Assembly: GCF_023375815.1 (NCBI RefSeq)
Contig: NZ_CP067412.1
Location: 3,472,001 to 3,536,000 of the forward strand
DNA: 64,000 nucleotides
Source of the DNA: Pseudomonas sp. HS6
GTDB taxonomy: Bacteria; Pseudomonadota; Gammaproteobacteria; Pseudomonadales; Pseudomonadaceae
Reading direction: 5' to 3'
The notes beneath the pieces were generated by a model. That model saw only the letters and a program-made list of their open reading frames with translations. It was not told the origin of the DNA and ran no database searches. The stretch's first letter is position 1. Each line of letters begins with the position of its first letter. Shown one piece after another: positions 56,640 through 64,000 of this stretch. A program made the position numbers and the translations under genes.

Positions 56640-58178
56640 ATGGCTAATGAAACGAACGTCCCACACGTAAAACCCACCACACTCGATGGCTGGGTGAAGC
56701 TGCTCGACGGCGTGCGCCTGCCGGTGCCGCAAGAGGCTCACGATCGCGTCTGCCGCGCCATTCGCGATAATCGCAGCTCGTTGCGCGACATTGCCGACCT
56801 GATGCAGGACAGCCCGGCGCTGGCGCTGAGCATCATTCGAGAAGCCAACCGCCACACTCAGGGCAGCATGACGGCGCCTGCGGAAAACCTCGAGGTCGCG
56901 ATCAATCGCCTTGGCCTCGCCCGTACCGAAGAACTGCTGGCACGCCTGCCCGCCGAACCGCAGGCGCAAATTCCCCAGGCCTTGCGCCAGATACAGATGA
57001 TCAGTCAGCACGCCACGCAACAGGCCAACGGTTTTTTTGCCAGTCGCCTGGCGCGGCTGTGGCAAGACATTCATTGGGGCAGTCTGTTGTTTCTGTCGCC
57101 GCTGTGGCCGCTGGCGCTGACCTTTCCCAAACTGCTCGAAGAATGGGAAGTGCGGGTTATCCACAAGGGCGAATCGGCCCGCGACGTGGAAAAGCAATTG
57201 TTCGGCGTGCGTCTGCTGAAGATTGGTGAGGCGCTGGTCGAAGTCTGGCGATTGCCGATCTGGGTGCAGCAGGGTTATCGATTGCTGCTCACCGAACAGC
57301 CCGAGCTGGTCAAGGTTTTGCGCATCGCCCGCGATGTCGATCATCCGCTGCGCCAGCAGAATCGCCTCGATGACGACCCGACCCTGCGCCACTGGCTCAA
57401 TCAGCCGGCCAACACCGTGCTGCTGGCCAACGGTTTGGCGCTGTCGGCGCAACAGGCCTGGGACAGTCCGCACAGCGAGCGCTGGCAGTACCTGACCAGC
57501 CTCTATCTGCAAATCTCGATGGACGAGGTGCAACAACAATTGCACCAGCAGGCCGCCAACAGCGCACGCCGACATTCGATGCCTGATCTGTGGCACCCGG
57601 CGGTTTCCCTGTTGTGGCCGTGGGGCACCCGTCGCCTGCCCGCCGGAATGCTGCCAGCCGCCGCCCCCAACGCCGAAGACCTCGCCAAGTGGCGCCGGCA
57701 ATGTGCCGAACTGCTGGCCGAGCCGAGCCGTTTCACCAACGCCATGCACTTGACCATGGCCGCCCGCGATGCGCTGGTGGCCAGCGGCATGCGCCGGGTG
57801 ATGATCCTGATGGCAGACCGCACGCAGTCCAGTCTGCGCGTGCATCAGATTTCCGGTCTGCCGAAGGAAGCCGCTGCGCTCAACTTCGTCGTCAGTCAAA
57901 GCACCGTGCTGCAACGCTTGCTCGCGCAGCAGGCACAGGTACGGATCACCCCGGACAACAACGCACAGTTCTCCGCCCTGCTGCCGCCATCCCTGCGCAC
58001 GCTGTTCCGTGGCGAACATCTGTTTCTGCGCTCGTTGGTGAATAACGGCCGGGTGATCATGATCGTGGTCGCCGACCAGGGTGGCGGGCCGTTCGCCGAC
58101 ATCACCGTGCAAGCCTTCGGCAAAACCGCGCAGTGCATCGAGAAAGCCCTGCACAGTTTTAGCCAGCGCGGCCAATGA
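56640..58178 (+). CDS. HDOD-domain signalling protein
   Basis: 512 residues. An N-terminal HDOD domain (about 15-220) has the family pattern LRDIADLMQDSPALALSIIREANR, a non-catalytic relative of HD phosphodiesterases used in signalling. The C-terminal half has GAF-like alternating strands (about 370-510). No membrane segment. The ribosome site is weak, but the start MANETNVPHVKPTTLDGWVK is the only sensible one. It is divergent from motA and followed by rhdA, as I recall for PA4955 in P. aeruginosa. The role is unknown; proximity to flagellar genes suggests motility or lifestyle control. Confidence 0.85.
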   Translation: MANETNVPHVKPTTLDGWVKLLDGVRLPVPQEAHDRVCRAIRDNRSSLRDIADLMQDSPALALSIIREANRHTQGSMTAPAENLEVAINRLGLARTEELLARLPAEPQAQIPQALRQIQMISQHATQQANGFFASRLARLWQDIHWGSLLFLSPLWPLALTFPKLLEEWEVRVIHKGESARDVEKQLFGVRLLKIGEALVEVWRLPIWVQQGYRLLLTEQPELVKVLRIARDVDHPLRQQNRLDDDPTLRHWLNQPANTVLLANGLALSAQQAWDSPHSERWQYLTSLYLQISMDEVQQQLHQQAANSARRHSMPDLWHPAVSLLWPWGTRRLPAGMLPAAAPNAEDLAKWRRQCAELLAEPSRFTNAMHLTMAARDALVASGMRRVMILMADRTQSSLRVHQISGLPKEAAALNFVVSQSTVLQRLLAQQAQVRITPDNNAQFSALLPPSLRTLFRGEHLFLRSLVNNGRVIMIVVADQGGGPFADITVQAFGKTAQCIEKALHSFSQRGQ

Positions 58179-58217
58179 CAGCTACAATCCTTCCCCTTTG
58201 TGCTCTGGAGACCTCAC

Positions 58218-59033
58218 ATGTCTGACTTCTCTGGCCTGGCGCTGGTCATCGAGCCGAGCGACCTGCTCCCTCGCCTCGAAGCCCGCAACCTGATTCTGGT
58301 GGATCTGACCAGTGCCGCCCGCTATGCCGAGGGTCATCTCCCCGGCGCACGCTTCGTCGATCCGAAGCGCACCCAGCTGGGCCAGGCACCGGCTCCGGGC
58401 CTGTTGCCGACAAAAGAAAAACTCGAAGAACTGTTCGGTGAACTGGGTCATCACAAGGACGCGGTCTACGTGGTCTATGACGACGAAGGCGGCGGCTGGG
58501 CCGGGCGTTTCATCTGGCTGCTCGACGTGATCGGTCACGACCAGTACCACTACCTCGACGGCGGCCTGCCGGCGTGGCTGGCGGAAGGCTCGCCGATGTC
58601 GATCCAGATCCCTCCTGTCGCCGGTGGCCCGGTAGCCTTGACCCTGCACGACGAACCGACCGCCACCCGCGAATACCTGCAAAGCCGCCTCGGTGCCGCT
58701 GATCTGGCGATCTGGGACGCTCGCGGGCCACTGGAATATTCCGGCGAGAAAGTGCTGGCGGCCAAGGGTGGGCACATCCCCGGCGCAGTCAATTTCGAAT
58801 GGACGGCAGGCATGGATCAGGCGCGCCAGCTGCGCATCCGCACCGAAATGCCGCAGATCCTCGAAAGCCTCGGGATCACTAAAGACAAAGAAATCATTAC
58901 TCACTGCCAGACCCATCACCGGTCCGGCTTCACTTATCTGGTGGCCAAGGCTCTCGGTTATCCGCGGGTCAAGGGCTACGCCGGTTCCTGGGGCGAATGG
59001 GGCAACCACCCCGACACCCCCGTCGAGCTTTAA
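58218..59033 (+). CDS. rhdA: Thiosulfate:cyanide sulfurtransferase (rhodanese)
   Basis: 271 residues in two rhodanese modules. The active-site loop CQTHHRS places the catalytic Cys at residue 230, the same number as in Azotobacter vinelandii RhdA, whose CQTHHR loop is distinctive; the N-terminal module is inactive. It transfers sulfane sulfur from thiosulfate to cyanide or other acceptors and has been tied to cyanide detoxification and iron-sulfur supply. The ATG at 58218 has GGAG seven bases upstream. psd begins 18 bp after the stop, so the two are co-transcribed. Confidence 0.95.
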   Translation: MSDFSGLALVIEPSDLLPRLEARNLILVDLTSAARYAEGHLPGARFVDPKRTQLGQAPAPGLLPTKEKLEELFGELGHHKDAVYVVYDDEGGGWAGRFIWLLDVIGHDQYHYLDGGLPAWLAEGSPMSIQIPPVAGGPVALTLHDEPTATREYLQSRLGAADLAIWDARGPLEYSGEKVLAAKGGHIPGAVNFEWTAGMDQARQLRIRTEMPQILESLGITKDKEIITHCQTHHRSGFTYLVAKALGYPRVKGYAGSWGEWGNHPDTPVEL

Positions 59034-59051
59034 GGATTTTTAAGGACAGTC

Positions 59052-59912
59052 ATGAAAGAGCGTTTGTTTATCATCAGCCAATACCTGCTGCCGCATCACT
59101 TGCTGTCGCGCCTGGCCGGCTGCATTGCCGAGTGCCGCGTGCGCTGGTTCAAGAATGCCTTCACCACCTGGTTCGCCAAGCGTTATCAGGTGGACATGTC
59201 GCTGGCGCTGGTTGAAGACGTGACCGCTTACGAGCACTTCAACGCCTTCTTCACCCGCGCTCTCAAAGATGGCGCACGCCCTCTGGACCAGACACCGGGC
59301 GCTATCCTCAGCCCGGCCGACGGTGCGATCAGCCAACTCGGCCCGATCGAACACGGTCGTATCTTCCAGGCCAAGGGCCACAGCTTCAGCGTGCTGGAAT
59401 TGCTGGGTGGCGATGCGGCCAATGCTGCGCCGTTCATGGGCGGTGAATTCGCTACCGTTTACCTGTCGCCGAAGGATTACCACCGCGTGCACATGCCGCT
59501 GGCCGGCACCCTGCGCGAAATGGTCTACATCCCGGGCCGGATCTTCTCGGTCAACAAGACCACCGCTGAAAACGTCCCTGAACTTTTCGCCCGCAACGAG
59601 CGCGTAGCGTGCATCTTCGACACCGAGCGCGGGCCGATGGCCGTGGTGCTGGTGGGCGCAATGATCGTGGCATCGATTGAAACCGTATGGGCCGGTTTGG
59701 TCACACCGCCGAAACGCGAACTGAAAACCTTCCGCTACGACGAAGCCGCCCGTGCACCGATTCATCTGGAGAAAGGTGCGGAACTGGGGCGCTTCAAGCT
59801 GGGTTCGACCGCGATCGTGCTGTTCGGGCCGGATCAGGTGAAATGGGTTGAAGAGATGAAAGCAGGCTCGCCGGTACAGATGGGCCAGGCCCTGGCACTG
59901 CCGAACGCCTGA
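59052..59912 (+). CDS. psd: Phosphatidylserine decarboxylase proenzyme
   Basis: 286 residues. Makes phosphatidylethanolamine at the inner membrane. The self-cleavage motif LGST is present, with Gly251-Ser252 the expected cut that produces the pyruvoyl group; the DYHRVHMPL segment near residue 140 is the family's catalytic histidine region. AAGGA lies five bases before the ATG. Co-transcribed with rhdA. It ends 60 bp from the convergent lectin gene, with a hairpin between. Confidence 0.97.
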   Translation: MKERLFIISQYLLPHHLLSRLAGCIAECRVRWFKNAFTTWFAKRYQVDMSLALVEDVTAYEHFNAFFTRALKDGARPLDQTPGAILSPADGAISQLGPIEHGRIFQAKGHSFSVLELLGGDAANAAPFMGGEFATVYLSPKDYHRVHMPLAGTLREMVYIPGRIFSVNKTTAENVPELFARNERVACIFDTERGPMAVVLVGAMIVASIETVWAGLVTPPKRELKTFRYDEAARAPIHLEKGAELGRFKLGSTAIVLFGPDQVKWVEEMKAGSPVQMGQALALPNA

Positions 59913-59922
59913 ACCTGTTGAT

Positions 59923-59952
59923 CCGCCCTTCCGCACGTCTGCGAAGGGGCGG
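59923..59952. terminator. Hairpin between psd and the lectin gene
   Basis: CCGCCCTTCCGCA folds on TGCGAAGGGGCGG with one G-T pair and one mismatch around a CGTC loop. T-runs are absent, so it may be a weak terminator for both convergent genes. Confidence 0.5.
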
Positions 59953-59972
59953 ACACGACCCGAGTGGCGCCG

Positions 59973-60374
59973 TTACTCTATCTGCCCACGGAAGCCGATC
60001 GGCCCTTCGTTGGCGTAGGTATTGGTGCCGCTGAGGTTTTTCCCGCCGTCACTCGAGGTGACATTCAGCGCGATAACGTTCTGGTTATCCCGACCGCCGA
60101 TCACCCATTTGCCACCTGGATGCCACGGGGCATCGTTGCCACCCCACTGGTTTTCGACGTTGTACTGGTTCTGGCCAGTGCGCTGAGCCTTGAAGCCAAT
60201 AGGGCCTTCGCCGGCGTAAGTCATGGTGCCGGTGAAGCTTTTACCGCCATCGCCAGACTTGATGTCGATCGCGACGACTTTCTGGTTGTCCCGCGCGCCC
60301 AGTACCCAGGTTCCACCCGGATGCCAAGGTGCCGAATTACCGCCCCATTGATTTGCCACTGCGTATTTAGACAT
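59973..60374 (-). CDS. High-mannose-binding lectin of the Oscillatoria agglutinin family (P. fluorescens agglutinin-like)
   Basis: 133 residues made of two tandem repeats of about 66 residues. Each has NQWGGN-x-APWHPGG, W-V-x-G-x-RDNQ, a DGGK segment, GT-x-TYA and EGPIGF, the signature of OAA-family lectins with one Man-rich glycan site per repeat. Length and sequence fit the agglutinin described from P. fluorescens Pf0-1, known for binding HIV gp120. No signal peptide is present, as in that protein. The ATG at 60374 has AAGGAG nine bases upstream. The gene is alone, divergent from the PilZ-like gene. Its natural target is not known to me. Confidence 0.93.
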   Translation of the reverse strand: MSKYAVANQWGGNSAPWHPGGTWVLGARDNQKVVAIDIKSGDGGKSFTGTMTYAGEGPIGFKAQRTGQNQYNVENQWGGNDAPWHPGGKWVIGGRDNQNVIALNVTSSDGGKNLSGTNTYANEGPIGFRGQIE

Positions 60375-60596
60375 GAACCTCATCTCCTTGAAGTTTTTCA
60401 GAGACCTGCCCGACGTGTGCGGCAAGCCGTGCAACCGTGCGTTTCCGATCGCACGCCTGAGAGCCTAGTAGCGCTTGCCGAAATGGCACCCAGCCAGCAG
60501 ACCAACGGTAAAAAAGCCTGACAAGCGCCTGCGAAACAGACCACAACTGCTAGAGTTTTGAGCATTGCCCAATTCGCCGCCGGAGCTGGTCACGGC

Positions 60597-62351
60597 ATGA
60601 GTGAGCCTCGATCCCAACCCCAACTGAGCGCCCCGACGCCGACTCAGTTACGCCTGTCTTTCTGTGAAGCGACCCCGCGCGATCTCAAGCGCTGGATCGC
60701 CGGCCTGCCGAAAGCCAACATCGGCGAAACCGCACGCCTGCTCTATCAGGGTCTTGGCGAACTCAATCAATTGCTGACGCCCAGCGACAATCGCCTGCAA
60801 CTGCTCGAGCTGCTACGACCCGAGGTGTACTTCGTCTGCCAGCACCTTGAGCGGCATTTTCTGCATCAGGCGATCATGCTCGATGAGCGCTCCCGCAAAA
60901 TCAGCAACCTGTGTCAGTCACTGCAAAGCCAACTGACCATCGGTTACAAACAGATCGTTCTGCGGATCGCCCCCAAATACTCAAAAGACCGGGCAGCCCT
61001 GCTGAGCGAGGCACTGCAACGCGCCGCCCATGCGCTGAAAGGGCAACTGGTGCGCGCCACGCAGTTGTACAGCCCGGCGCCGGATCAGCTGTGGTTTGAA
61101 CTGCACCAATTGTTTCGCTGCGCCCGTGACTTGCAGCTGCAACACCGTCGGGTGCGCGATGATCTGGCCAGCCTCGCCGGTGAACTAAGCGTCGAACAGA
61201 CCTATATCGCCGCCCTGCTGCTGGGCAGTGCGCGTTGTAATCAACTGCGTCAGAACCCGATCGCCCAACTCGCGCAGGTGCTTGAACCGTGGAGCGCCTG
61301 GCTGAAACTGCATCCCGGCGCCTCGGACGAAGGGCTGTTCGCGATTTCTGCGCAGATCGACGCAGGTCCGCGCTACCGCAGCAAATTTCGCAGCGAACAA
61401 CAGCCGGGGCTGCTCGGTTTCGATCCGCAACCGCTGGTCGATGCCATCGAAGCTCACCTGCTGCACCAGGATGCGTCTAAACCACTGCCGGTACCGGCTG
61501 GCCTGACGCTCGACACGCTCCAGCATCTGCACGCGACCTGGGGCGAAGCCGCCGAACGCAGCTTTCAGCGCACCGTCGGCCAGGGCAACCTGACCGTGTG
61601 TGTCGGCATGAGCGCCCTGCACTTCTATCTGGGCGGCGAACGCACGTTCAGCGAACTGCTCAGGCATCCCGGCTCGCGCGCCGCCAACTTCAGCCGTGCG
61701 GTGGCCCAAGGGGAAAAGGACAGCTGGAGCCAGGCATTCGATGCGGCCCCGCAGAGCAAGTCCGACGAATTCCTGCCTTACGAGGAAATCCGCTACGAAC
61801 CGCTGGCCGACGACGAAGGCGACGCCGACAGCCCGCCGCACTACCCGACCTATGCATTGCCCGTCATCAACCACAGCCCAGGCGGTTATTGCCTGGCATG
61901 GCCAAAAGAGGTGCCTGCCGAATTGCAGGCCGGGGAAATGGTCGGCATCCAGGACACCACGAATCAGGGCTGGAGCATTGCCGTGGTGCGCTGGATCCGC
62001 CAGGTGCGCGGCGCCGGGACACAAATGGGCATCGAACTGGTGGCGCCACACGCGCAGCCCTGCGGCTTGCAACTGGTGCGCACGCGGGACGATCACAGCC
62101 ATTACCTGCGAGGTTTGTTGTTGCCGGAAATCAGCGCCATCGACTTGCCCGCGACGCTATTGGCGCCACGACTGCCGTTTCAGGAAGGCAGCAAAGTCAT
62201 GATCAACACCCAGGGCGAAGAACACCGCGCCGGGCTGGATCGGCGGGTGGCGAGCACACACAGTTTCAATCAGTTTGCCTATCGTTCGCTGGAGGCCGCG
62301 CAGAATGGCGGGAGCGAGGAGGATTTCGACTCGTTGTGGAAATCACTTTGA
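60597..62351 (+). CDS. PilZ-like cyclic-di-GMP-related protein (PA4958-like)
   Basis: 584 residues, cytoplasmic. A long helical body (about 40-390) precedes a C-terminal beta domain of PilZ type with NHSPGGYCLAWP (the D/NxSxxG motif) and a typical GIQDTTNQGWSIAVVRWIRQ strand pair. The usual RxxxR that starts a nucleotide-binding PilZ domain is not visible before it, so cyclic-di-GMP binding is uncertain. The ATG at 60597 (MSEPRSQPQLSAP) has GGAG eleven bases upstream; an in-frame TTG at 60558 is an alternative. In PAO1 the homologous gene is, as I recall, followed by fimX; here serB follows directly on the other strand. Confidence 0.78.
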   Translation: MSEPRSQPQLSAPTPTQLRLSFCEATPRDLKRWIAGLPKANIGETARLLYQGLGELNQLLTPSDNRLQLLELLRPEVYFVCQHLERHFLHQAIMLDERSRKISNLCQSLQSQLTIGYKQIVLRIAPKYSKDRAALLSEALQRAAHALKGQLVRATQLYSPAPDQLWFELHQLFRCARDLQLQHRRVRDDLASLAGELSVEQTYIAALLLGSARCNQLRQNPIAQLAQVLEPWSAWLKLHPGASDEGLFAISAQIDAGPRYRSKFRSEQQPGLLGFDPQPLVDAIEAHLLHQDASKPLPVPAGLTLDTLQHLHATWGEAAERSFQRTVGQGNLTVCVGMSALHFYLGGERTFSELLRHPGSRAANFSRAVAQGEKDSWSQAFDAAPQSKSDEFLPYEEIRYEPLADDEGDADSPPHYPTYALPVINHSPGGYCLAWPKEVPAELQAGEMVGIQDTTNQGWSIAVVRWIRQVRGAGTQMGIELVAPHAQPCGLQLVRTRDDHSHYLRGLLLPEISAIDLPATLLAPRLPFQEGSKVMINTQGEEHRAGLDRRVASTHSFNQFAYRSLEAAQNGGSEEDFDSLWKSL

Positions 62352-62353
62352 GC

Positions 62354-62381
62354 CAGGACCGCAGCCGAGGGCTGCGATCCT
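62354..62381. terminator. Possible terminator between the PilZ-like gene and serB
   Basis: CAGGA and CGCAGC pair with GCTGCG and TCCTG around a short loop, with one mismatch. No T-run follows on either strand, so activity is doubtful. Confidence 0.4.
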
Positions 62382-62390
62382 GTGCCGTTT

Positions 62391-63605
62391 TCAGAGCTGC
62401 CCGTCGCGGTCCCGGAAGCCCAGCAGGTACAGCACGCCATCCAGACCGAGGGTCGAGATCGCCTGTTTCGCCGACTGCTTGACCAGCGGCTTGGCGCGGA
62501 ACGCCACGCCCAGACCGGCAATCGCCAGCATCGGCAGGTCGTTGGCACCGTCGCCCACGGCGATGGTCTGCTCCAGACGCAAACCTTCTTTTTCAGCCAG
62601 TTGTTTCAGCAGATCGGCCTTGCGCTGGGCATCGACGATCGGCTCGATCGCCACGCCGGTACACTTGCCATCGACCACTTCCAGCTCGTTGGCGAACACA
62701 TAGTCGATGCCGAGCTTGGCCTGCAATTGCTTGGCAAAGTAGGTGAAGCCGCCCGACAGGATCGCGGTCTTGTAGCCCAGGCGCTTGAGTTCGGCGAACA
62801 GGGTTTCGGCACCTTCGGTCAGACGCAGCGAGGCGCCGATCGAATCGAGCACGCTGACATCCAGCCCCTTGAGCAGCGCCAGACGCTCCTTGAAGCTGGC
62901 GCGGAAGTCCAGCTCGCCGGCCATTGCCCGCTCGGTGATTTCCGAAACCCGGTCGCCGACACCGGCGGCCTTGGCCAGTTCGTCGATGACTTCGGCTTCG
63001 ATCAAGGTCGAGTCCATGTCGAACACCGCCAGACGACGATTGCGACGGAACAGCGAATCTTCCTGGAAGGCGATGTCGACGTTCAGTTCCTGGGCCACGC
63101 TGAGGAATTCGGCGCGCAGGGCCTGTGGATCAGCCGCTTCGCCACGCACGGAGAACTCGATGCAGCCCTTGCCCTTGTCGGCCGGGGTGTCCAGCGGCAT
63201 GCGACCCGACAGACGGTCAATATGGTCGATGTTCAGGCCGTATTTGGCGGTGATCGAGCTCACGGCCTGCAACTGGCCGGCGGTGACCTTGCGGGTCAGC
63301 AGGGTAACGATGTGGCGCTTCTTGCCCTGATTGCCCACCCATTGCTGGTAATCCTCTTCGGACACCGGGGTGAAACGCACCTGCTGGTCGAGCTCGTAAC
63401 CCTTGAACAGGATGTCCTTGAGCACCGACTTGCCTTGCTCGGAGTCGGGGATTTCCACGAGGATGCCGAACGACAGCATGTCGTGGATCACCGCCTGACC
63501 GATATCGAGGATGTTCACACCACCCTGAGCCAGAACACCGGTAATGGCCGCCGTCAGACCGGGACGGTCGACTCCCGTGATGTTAATCAGGACGATTTCG
63601 CGCAA
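62391..63605 (-). CDS. serB: Phosphoserine phosphatase
   Basis: 404 residues. Last step of serine synthesis. Two ACT-type regulatory domains occupy about 1-165 (REIVLINITGVDRPGLTAAI). The HAD catalytic domain has the nucleophile motif VFDMDSTLIEAEVIDELA near residue 190, SGGFTYFAKQL and GDGANDLPML. No ATG exists near the front: the start is TTG at 63605, with GGGGG six bases upstream, giving MREIVLINI, which matches other pseudomonad SerB proteins. It is divergent from the gene at the window edge. Confidence 0.95.
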   Translation of the reverse strand: MREIVLINITGVDRPGLTAAITGVLAQGGVNILDIGQAVIHDMLSFGILVEIPDSEQGKSVLKDILFKGYELDQQVRFTPVSEEDYQQWVGNQGKKRHIVTLLTRKVTAGQLQAVSSITAKYGLNIDHIDRLSGRMPLDTPADKGKGCIEFSVRGEAADPQALRAEFLSVAQELNVDIAFQEDSLFRRNRRLAVFDMDSTLIEAEVIDELAKAAGVGDRVSEITERAMAGELDFRASFKERLALLKGLDVSVLDSIGASLRLTEGAETLFAELKRLGYKTAILSGGFTYFAKQLQAKLGIDYVFANELEVVDGKCTGVAIEPIVDAQRKADLLKQLAEKEGLRLEQTIAVGDGANDLPMLAIAGLGVAFRAKPLVKQSAKQAISTLGLDGVLYLLGFRDRDGQL

Positions 63606-63675
63606 CGCGCACCCCCGCAACTGGAAAAAAACCGCATTCTACCCACTTTCAGTGACCATCGGGCACCGCCAGCGC

Positions 63676-63704
63676 TTTGCCGGTCTAGGGCCTGTCGCTA
63701 TACT
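63676..63704 (+). promoter_or_regulatory. Sigma-70 promoter for the gene at the window edge
   Basis: TTTGCC, 17 bases, TATACT. It would start transcription near 63711, about 30 bases before the GTG of the last gene. Confidence 0.55.
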
Positions 63705-63739
63705 GCGCGTCAACTTCACGGACAAAAGAGCCGAGCTCA

Positions 63740-64000
63740 GTGAACCGGCCCACGCCAGTTAAAACCGATAACTTCTTTCTGCTGATCTTCCGTGCACTGC
63801 GCCACCGCCGTGTACCGATTGCATTGCGCATTGCCAGCCATAACGTGATCCTGGTCGCCCTGGCCCTGGTGATCTATGCCTGCGTGATGGGCTTGCAGTT
63901 CAAGCAGGCCATGCACGAGCAGGCCGATGCGCTGGGCGAAAGCCTGACCACGCAGACCGCCACCTCCGCGACCGAACTGCTGGTGTCCAACGACATCCTC
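63740..64000 (+). CDS. Membrane protein of the AhpA/YtjB (Smp) type, partial
   Basis: Only the first 87 codons are in the window. From a GTG at 63740 the protein reads NFFLLIFRALRHRRVPIALR, then a membrane helix (VILVALALVIYACVMGLQ) and the beginning of a periplasmic region (MHEQADALGESLTTQTAT). This matches the SMP-type membrane protein that in Pseudomonas is divergent from serB (PA4961, as I recall). Function of the family is not established. The start is supported by GAG upstream and by the helix position. Truncated by the window edge. Confidence 0.75.
   Translation, partial: MNRPTPVKTDNFFLLIFRALRHRRVPIALRIASHNVILVALALVIYACVMGLQFKQAMHEQADALGESLTTQTATSATELLVSNDIL

Noticed and set aside
56592..58175. 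527-residue minus-strand frame
   Set aside because: Antisense to the HDOD gene; Gln/His/Arg-rich shadow composition.

Overview
The window is a stretch of Pseudomonas chromosome, most likely from the P. fluorescens group. The evidence is GC-rich coding with strong AGGAG-type ribosome sites, Pseudomonas REP doublets (a core like GCGGGCAAGCCCGCTCCCACA), a 128-residue mature azurin, and a gene order that, as I recall it, follows P. aeruginosa PAO1 from about PA4919 to PA4961. A lectin of the Oscillatoria/P. fluorescens agglutinin type also points to the fluorescens group. No prophage, insertion sequence, rRNA operon or CRISPR array was seen.

Layout. (1) 1-6.7 kb: a lysine/pipecolate-type aldehyde dehydrogenase with a divergent LysR regulator, the NAD salvage pair pncB-nadE, azurin behind a probable Anr box, and a LOG-family protein. 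(2) 6.7-13.5 kb: a three-gene minus-strand operon (DUF2126 amidoligase-like/transglutaminase fusion, circularly permuted ATP-grasp/alpha-E fusion, second transglutaminase) with a candidate sigma-54 promoter. Its biochemical product is not known to me. (3) 13.7-23.4 kb: a YgiQ-type radical SAM protein, dnaB, the ribosomal operon rpsF-rpsR-DUF2232-rplI, then rlmB and rnr. (4) 23.6-28.8 kb: two identical tRNA-Leu(CAG) genes, each with its own promoter and terminator, an iron-type ABC transporter without an ATPase, and a chemoreceptor. (5) 28.9-41.8 kb: the long colinear minus-strand block nnr-tsaE-amiB-mutL-miaA-hfq-hflX-hflK-hflC-hisZ-purA, several of whose genes overlap.

(6) 42.9-52.6 kb: an accessory island between queG and orn, which I recall as neighbours in PAO1. 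It encodes, in minus-strand order, an unrecognised 340-residue protein (P2), a leucine-rich-repeat protein resembling the front part of NEL-type effectors, a small hydrophobic protein, a 316-residue paralogue of P2 (P1), and a 1578-residue RHS protein with a variable C-terminal toxin-like tip. A UPF0126/TRIC-type channel gene completes the insert. No immunity gene is visible after the RHS tip. This island is the most likely place for an undescribed system.

(7) 52.6-64 kb: core genes resume with orn, rsgA, motAB (a strong FliA promoter in front of motA and a roughly 160-bp inverted repeat filling the motA-motB gap), an HDOD protein, rhodanese rhdA, psd, the agglutinin-like lectin, a divergent PilZ-like protein, serB and the start of a membrane-protein gene cut by the window edge. 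fimX, which I recall lying between the PilZ-like gene and serB in PAO1, is absent.

Starts were chosen from ribosome-site spacing and family lengths. GTG or TTG starts are proposed for several genes and explained in each entry.
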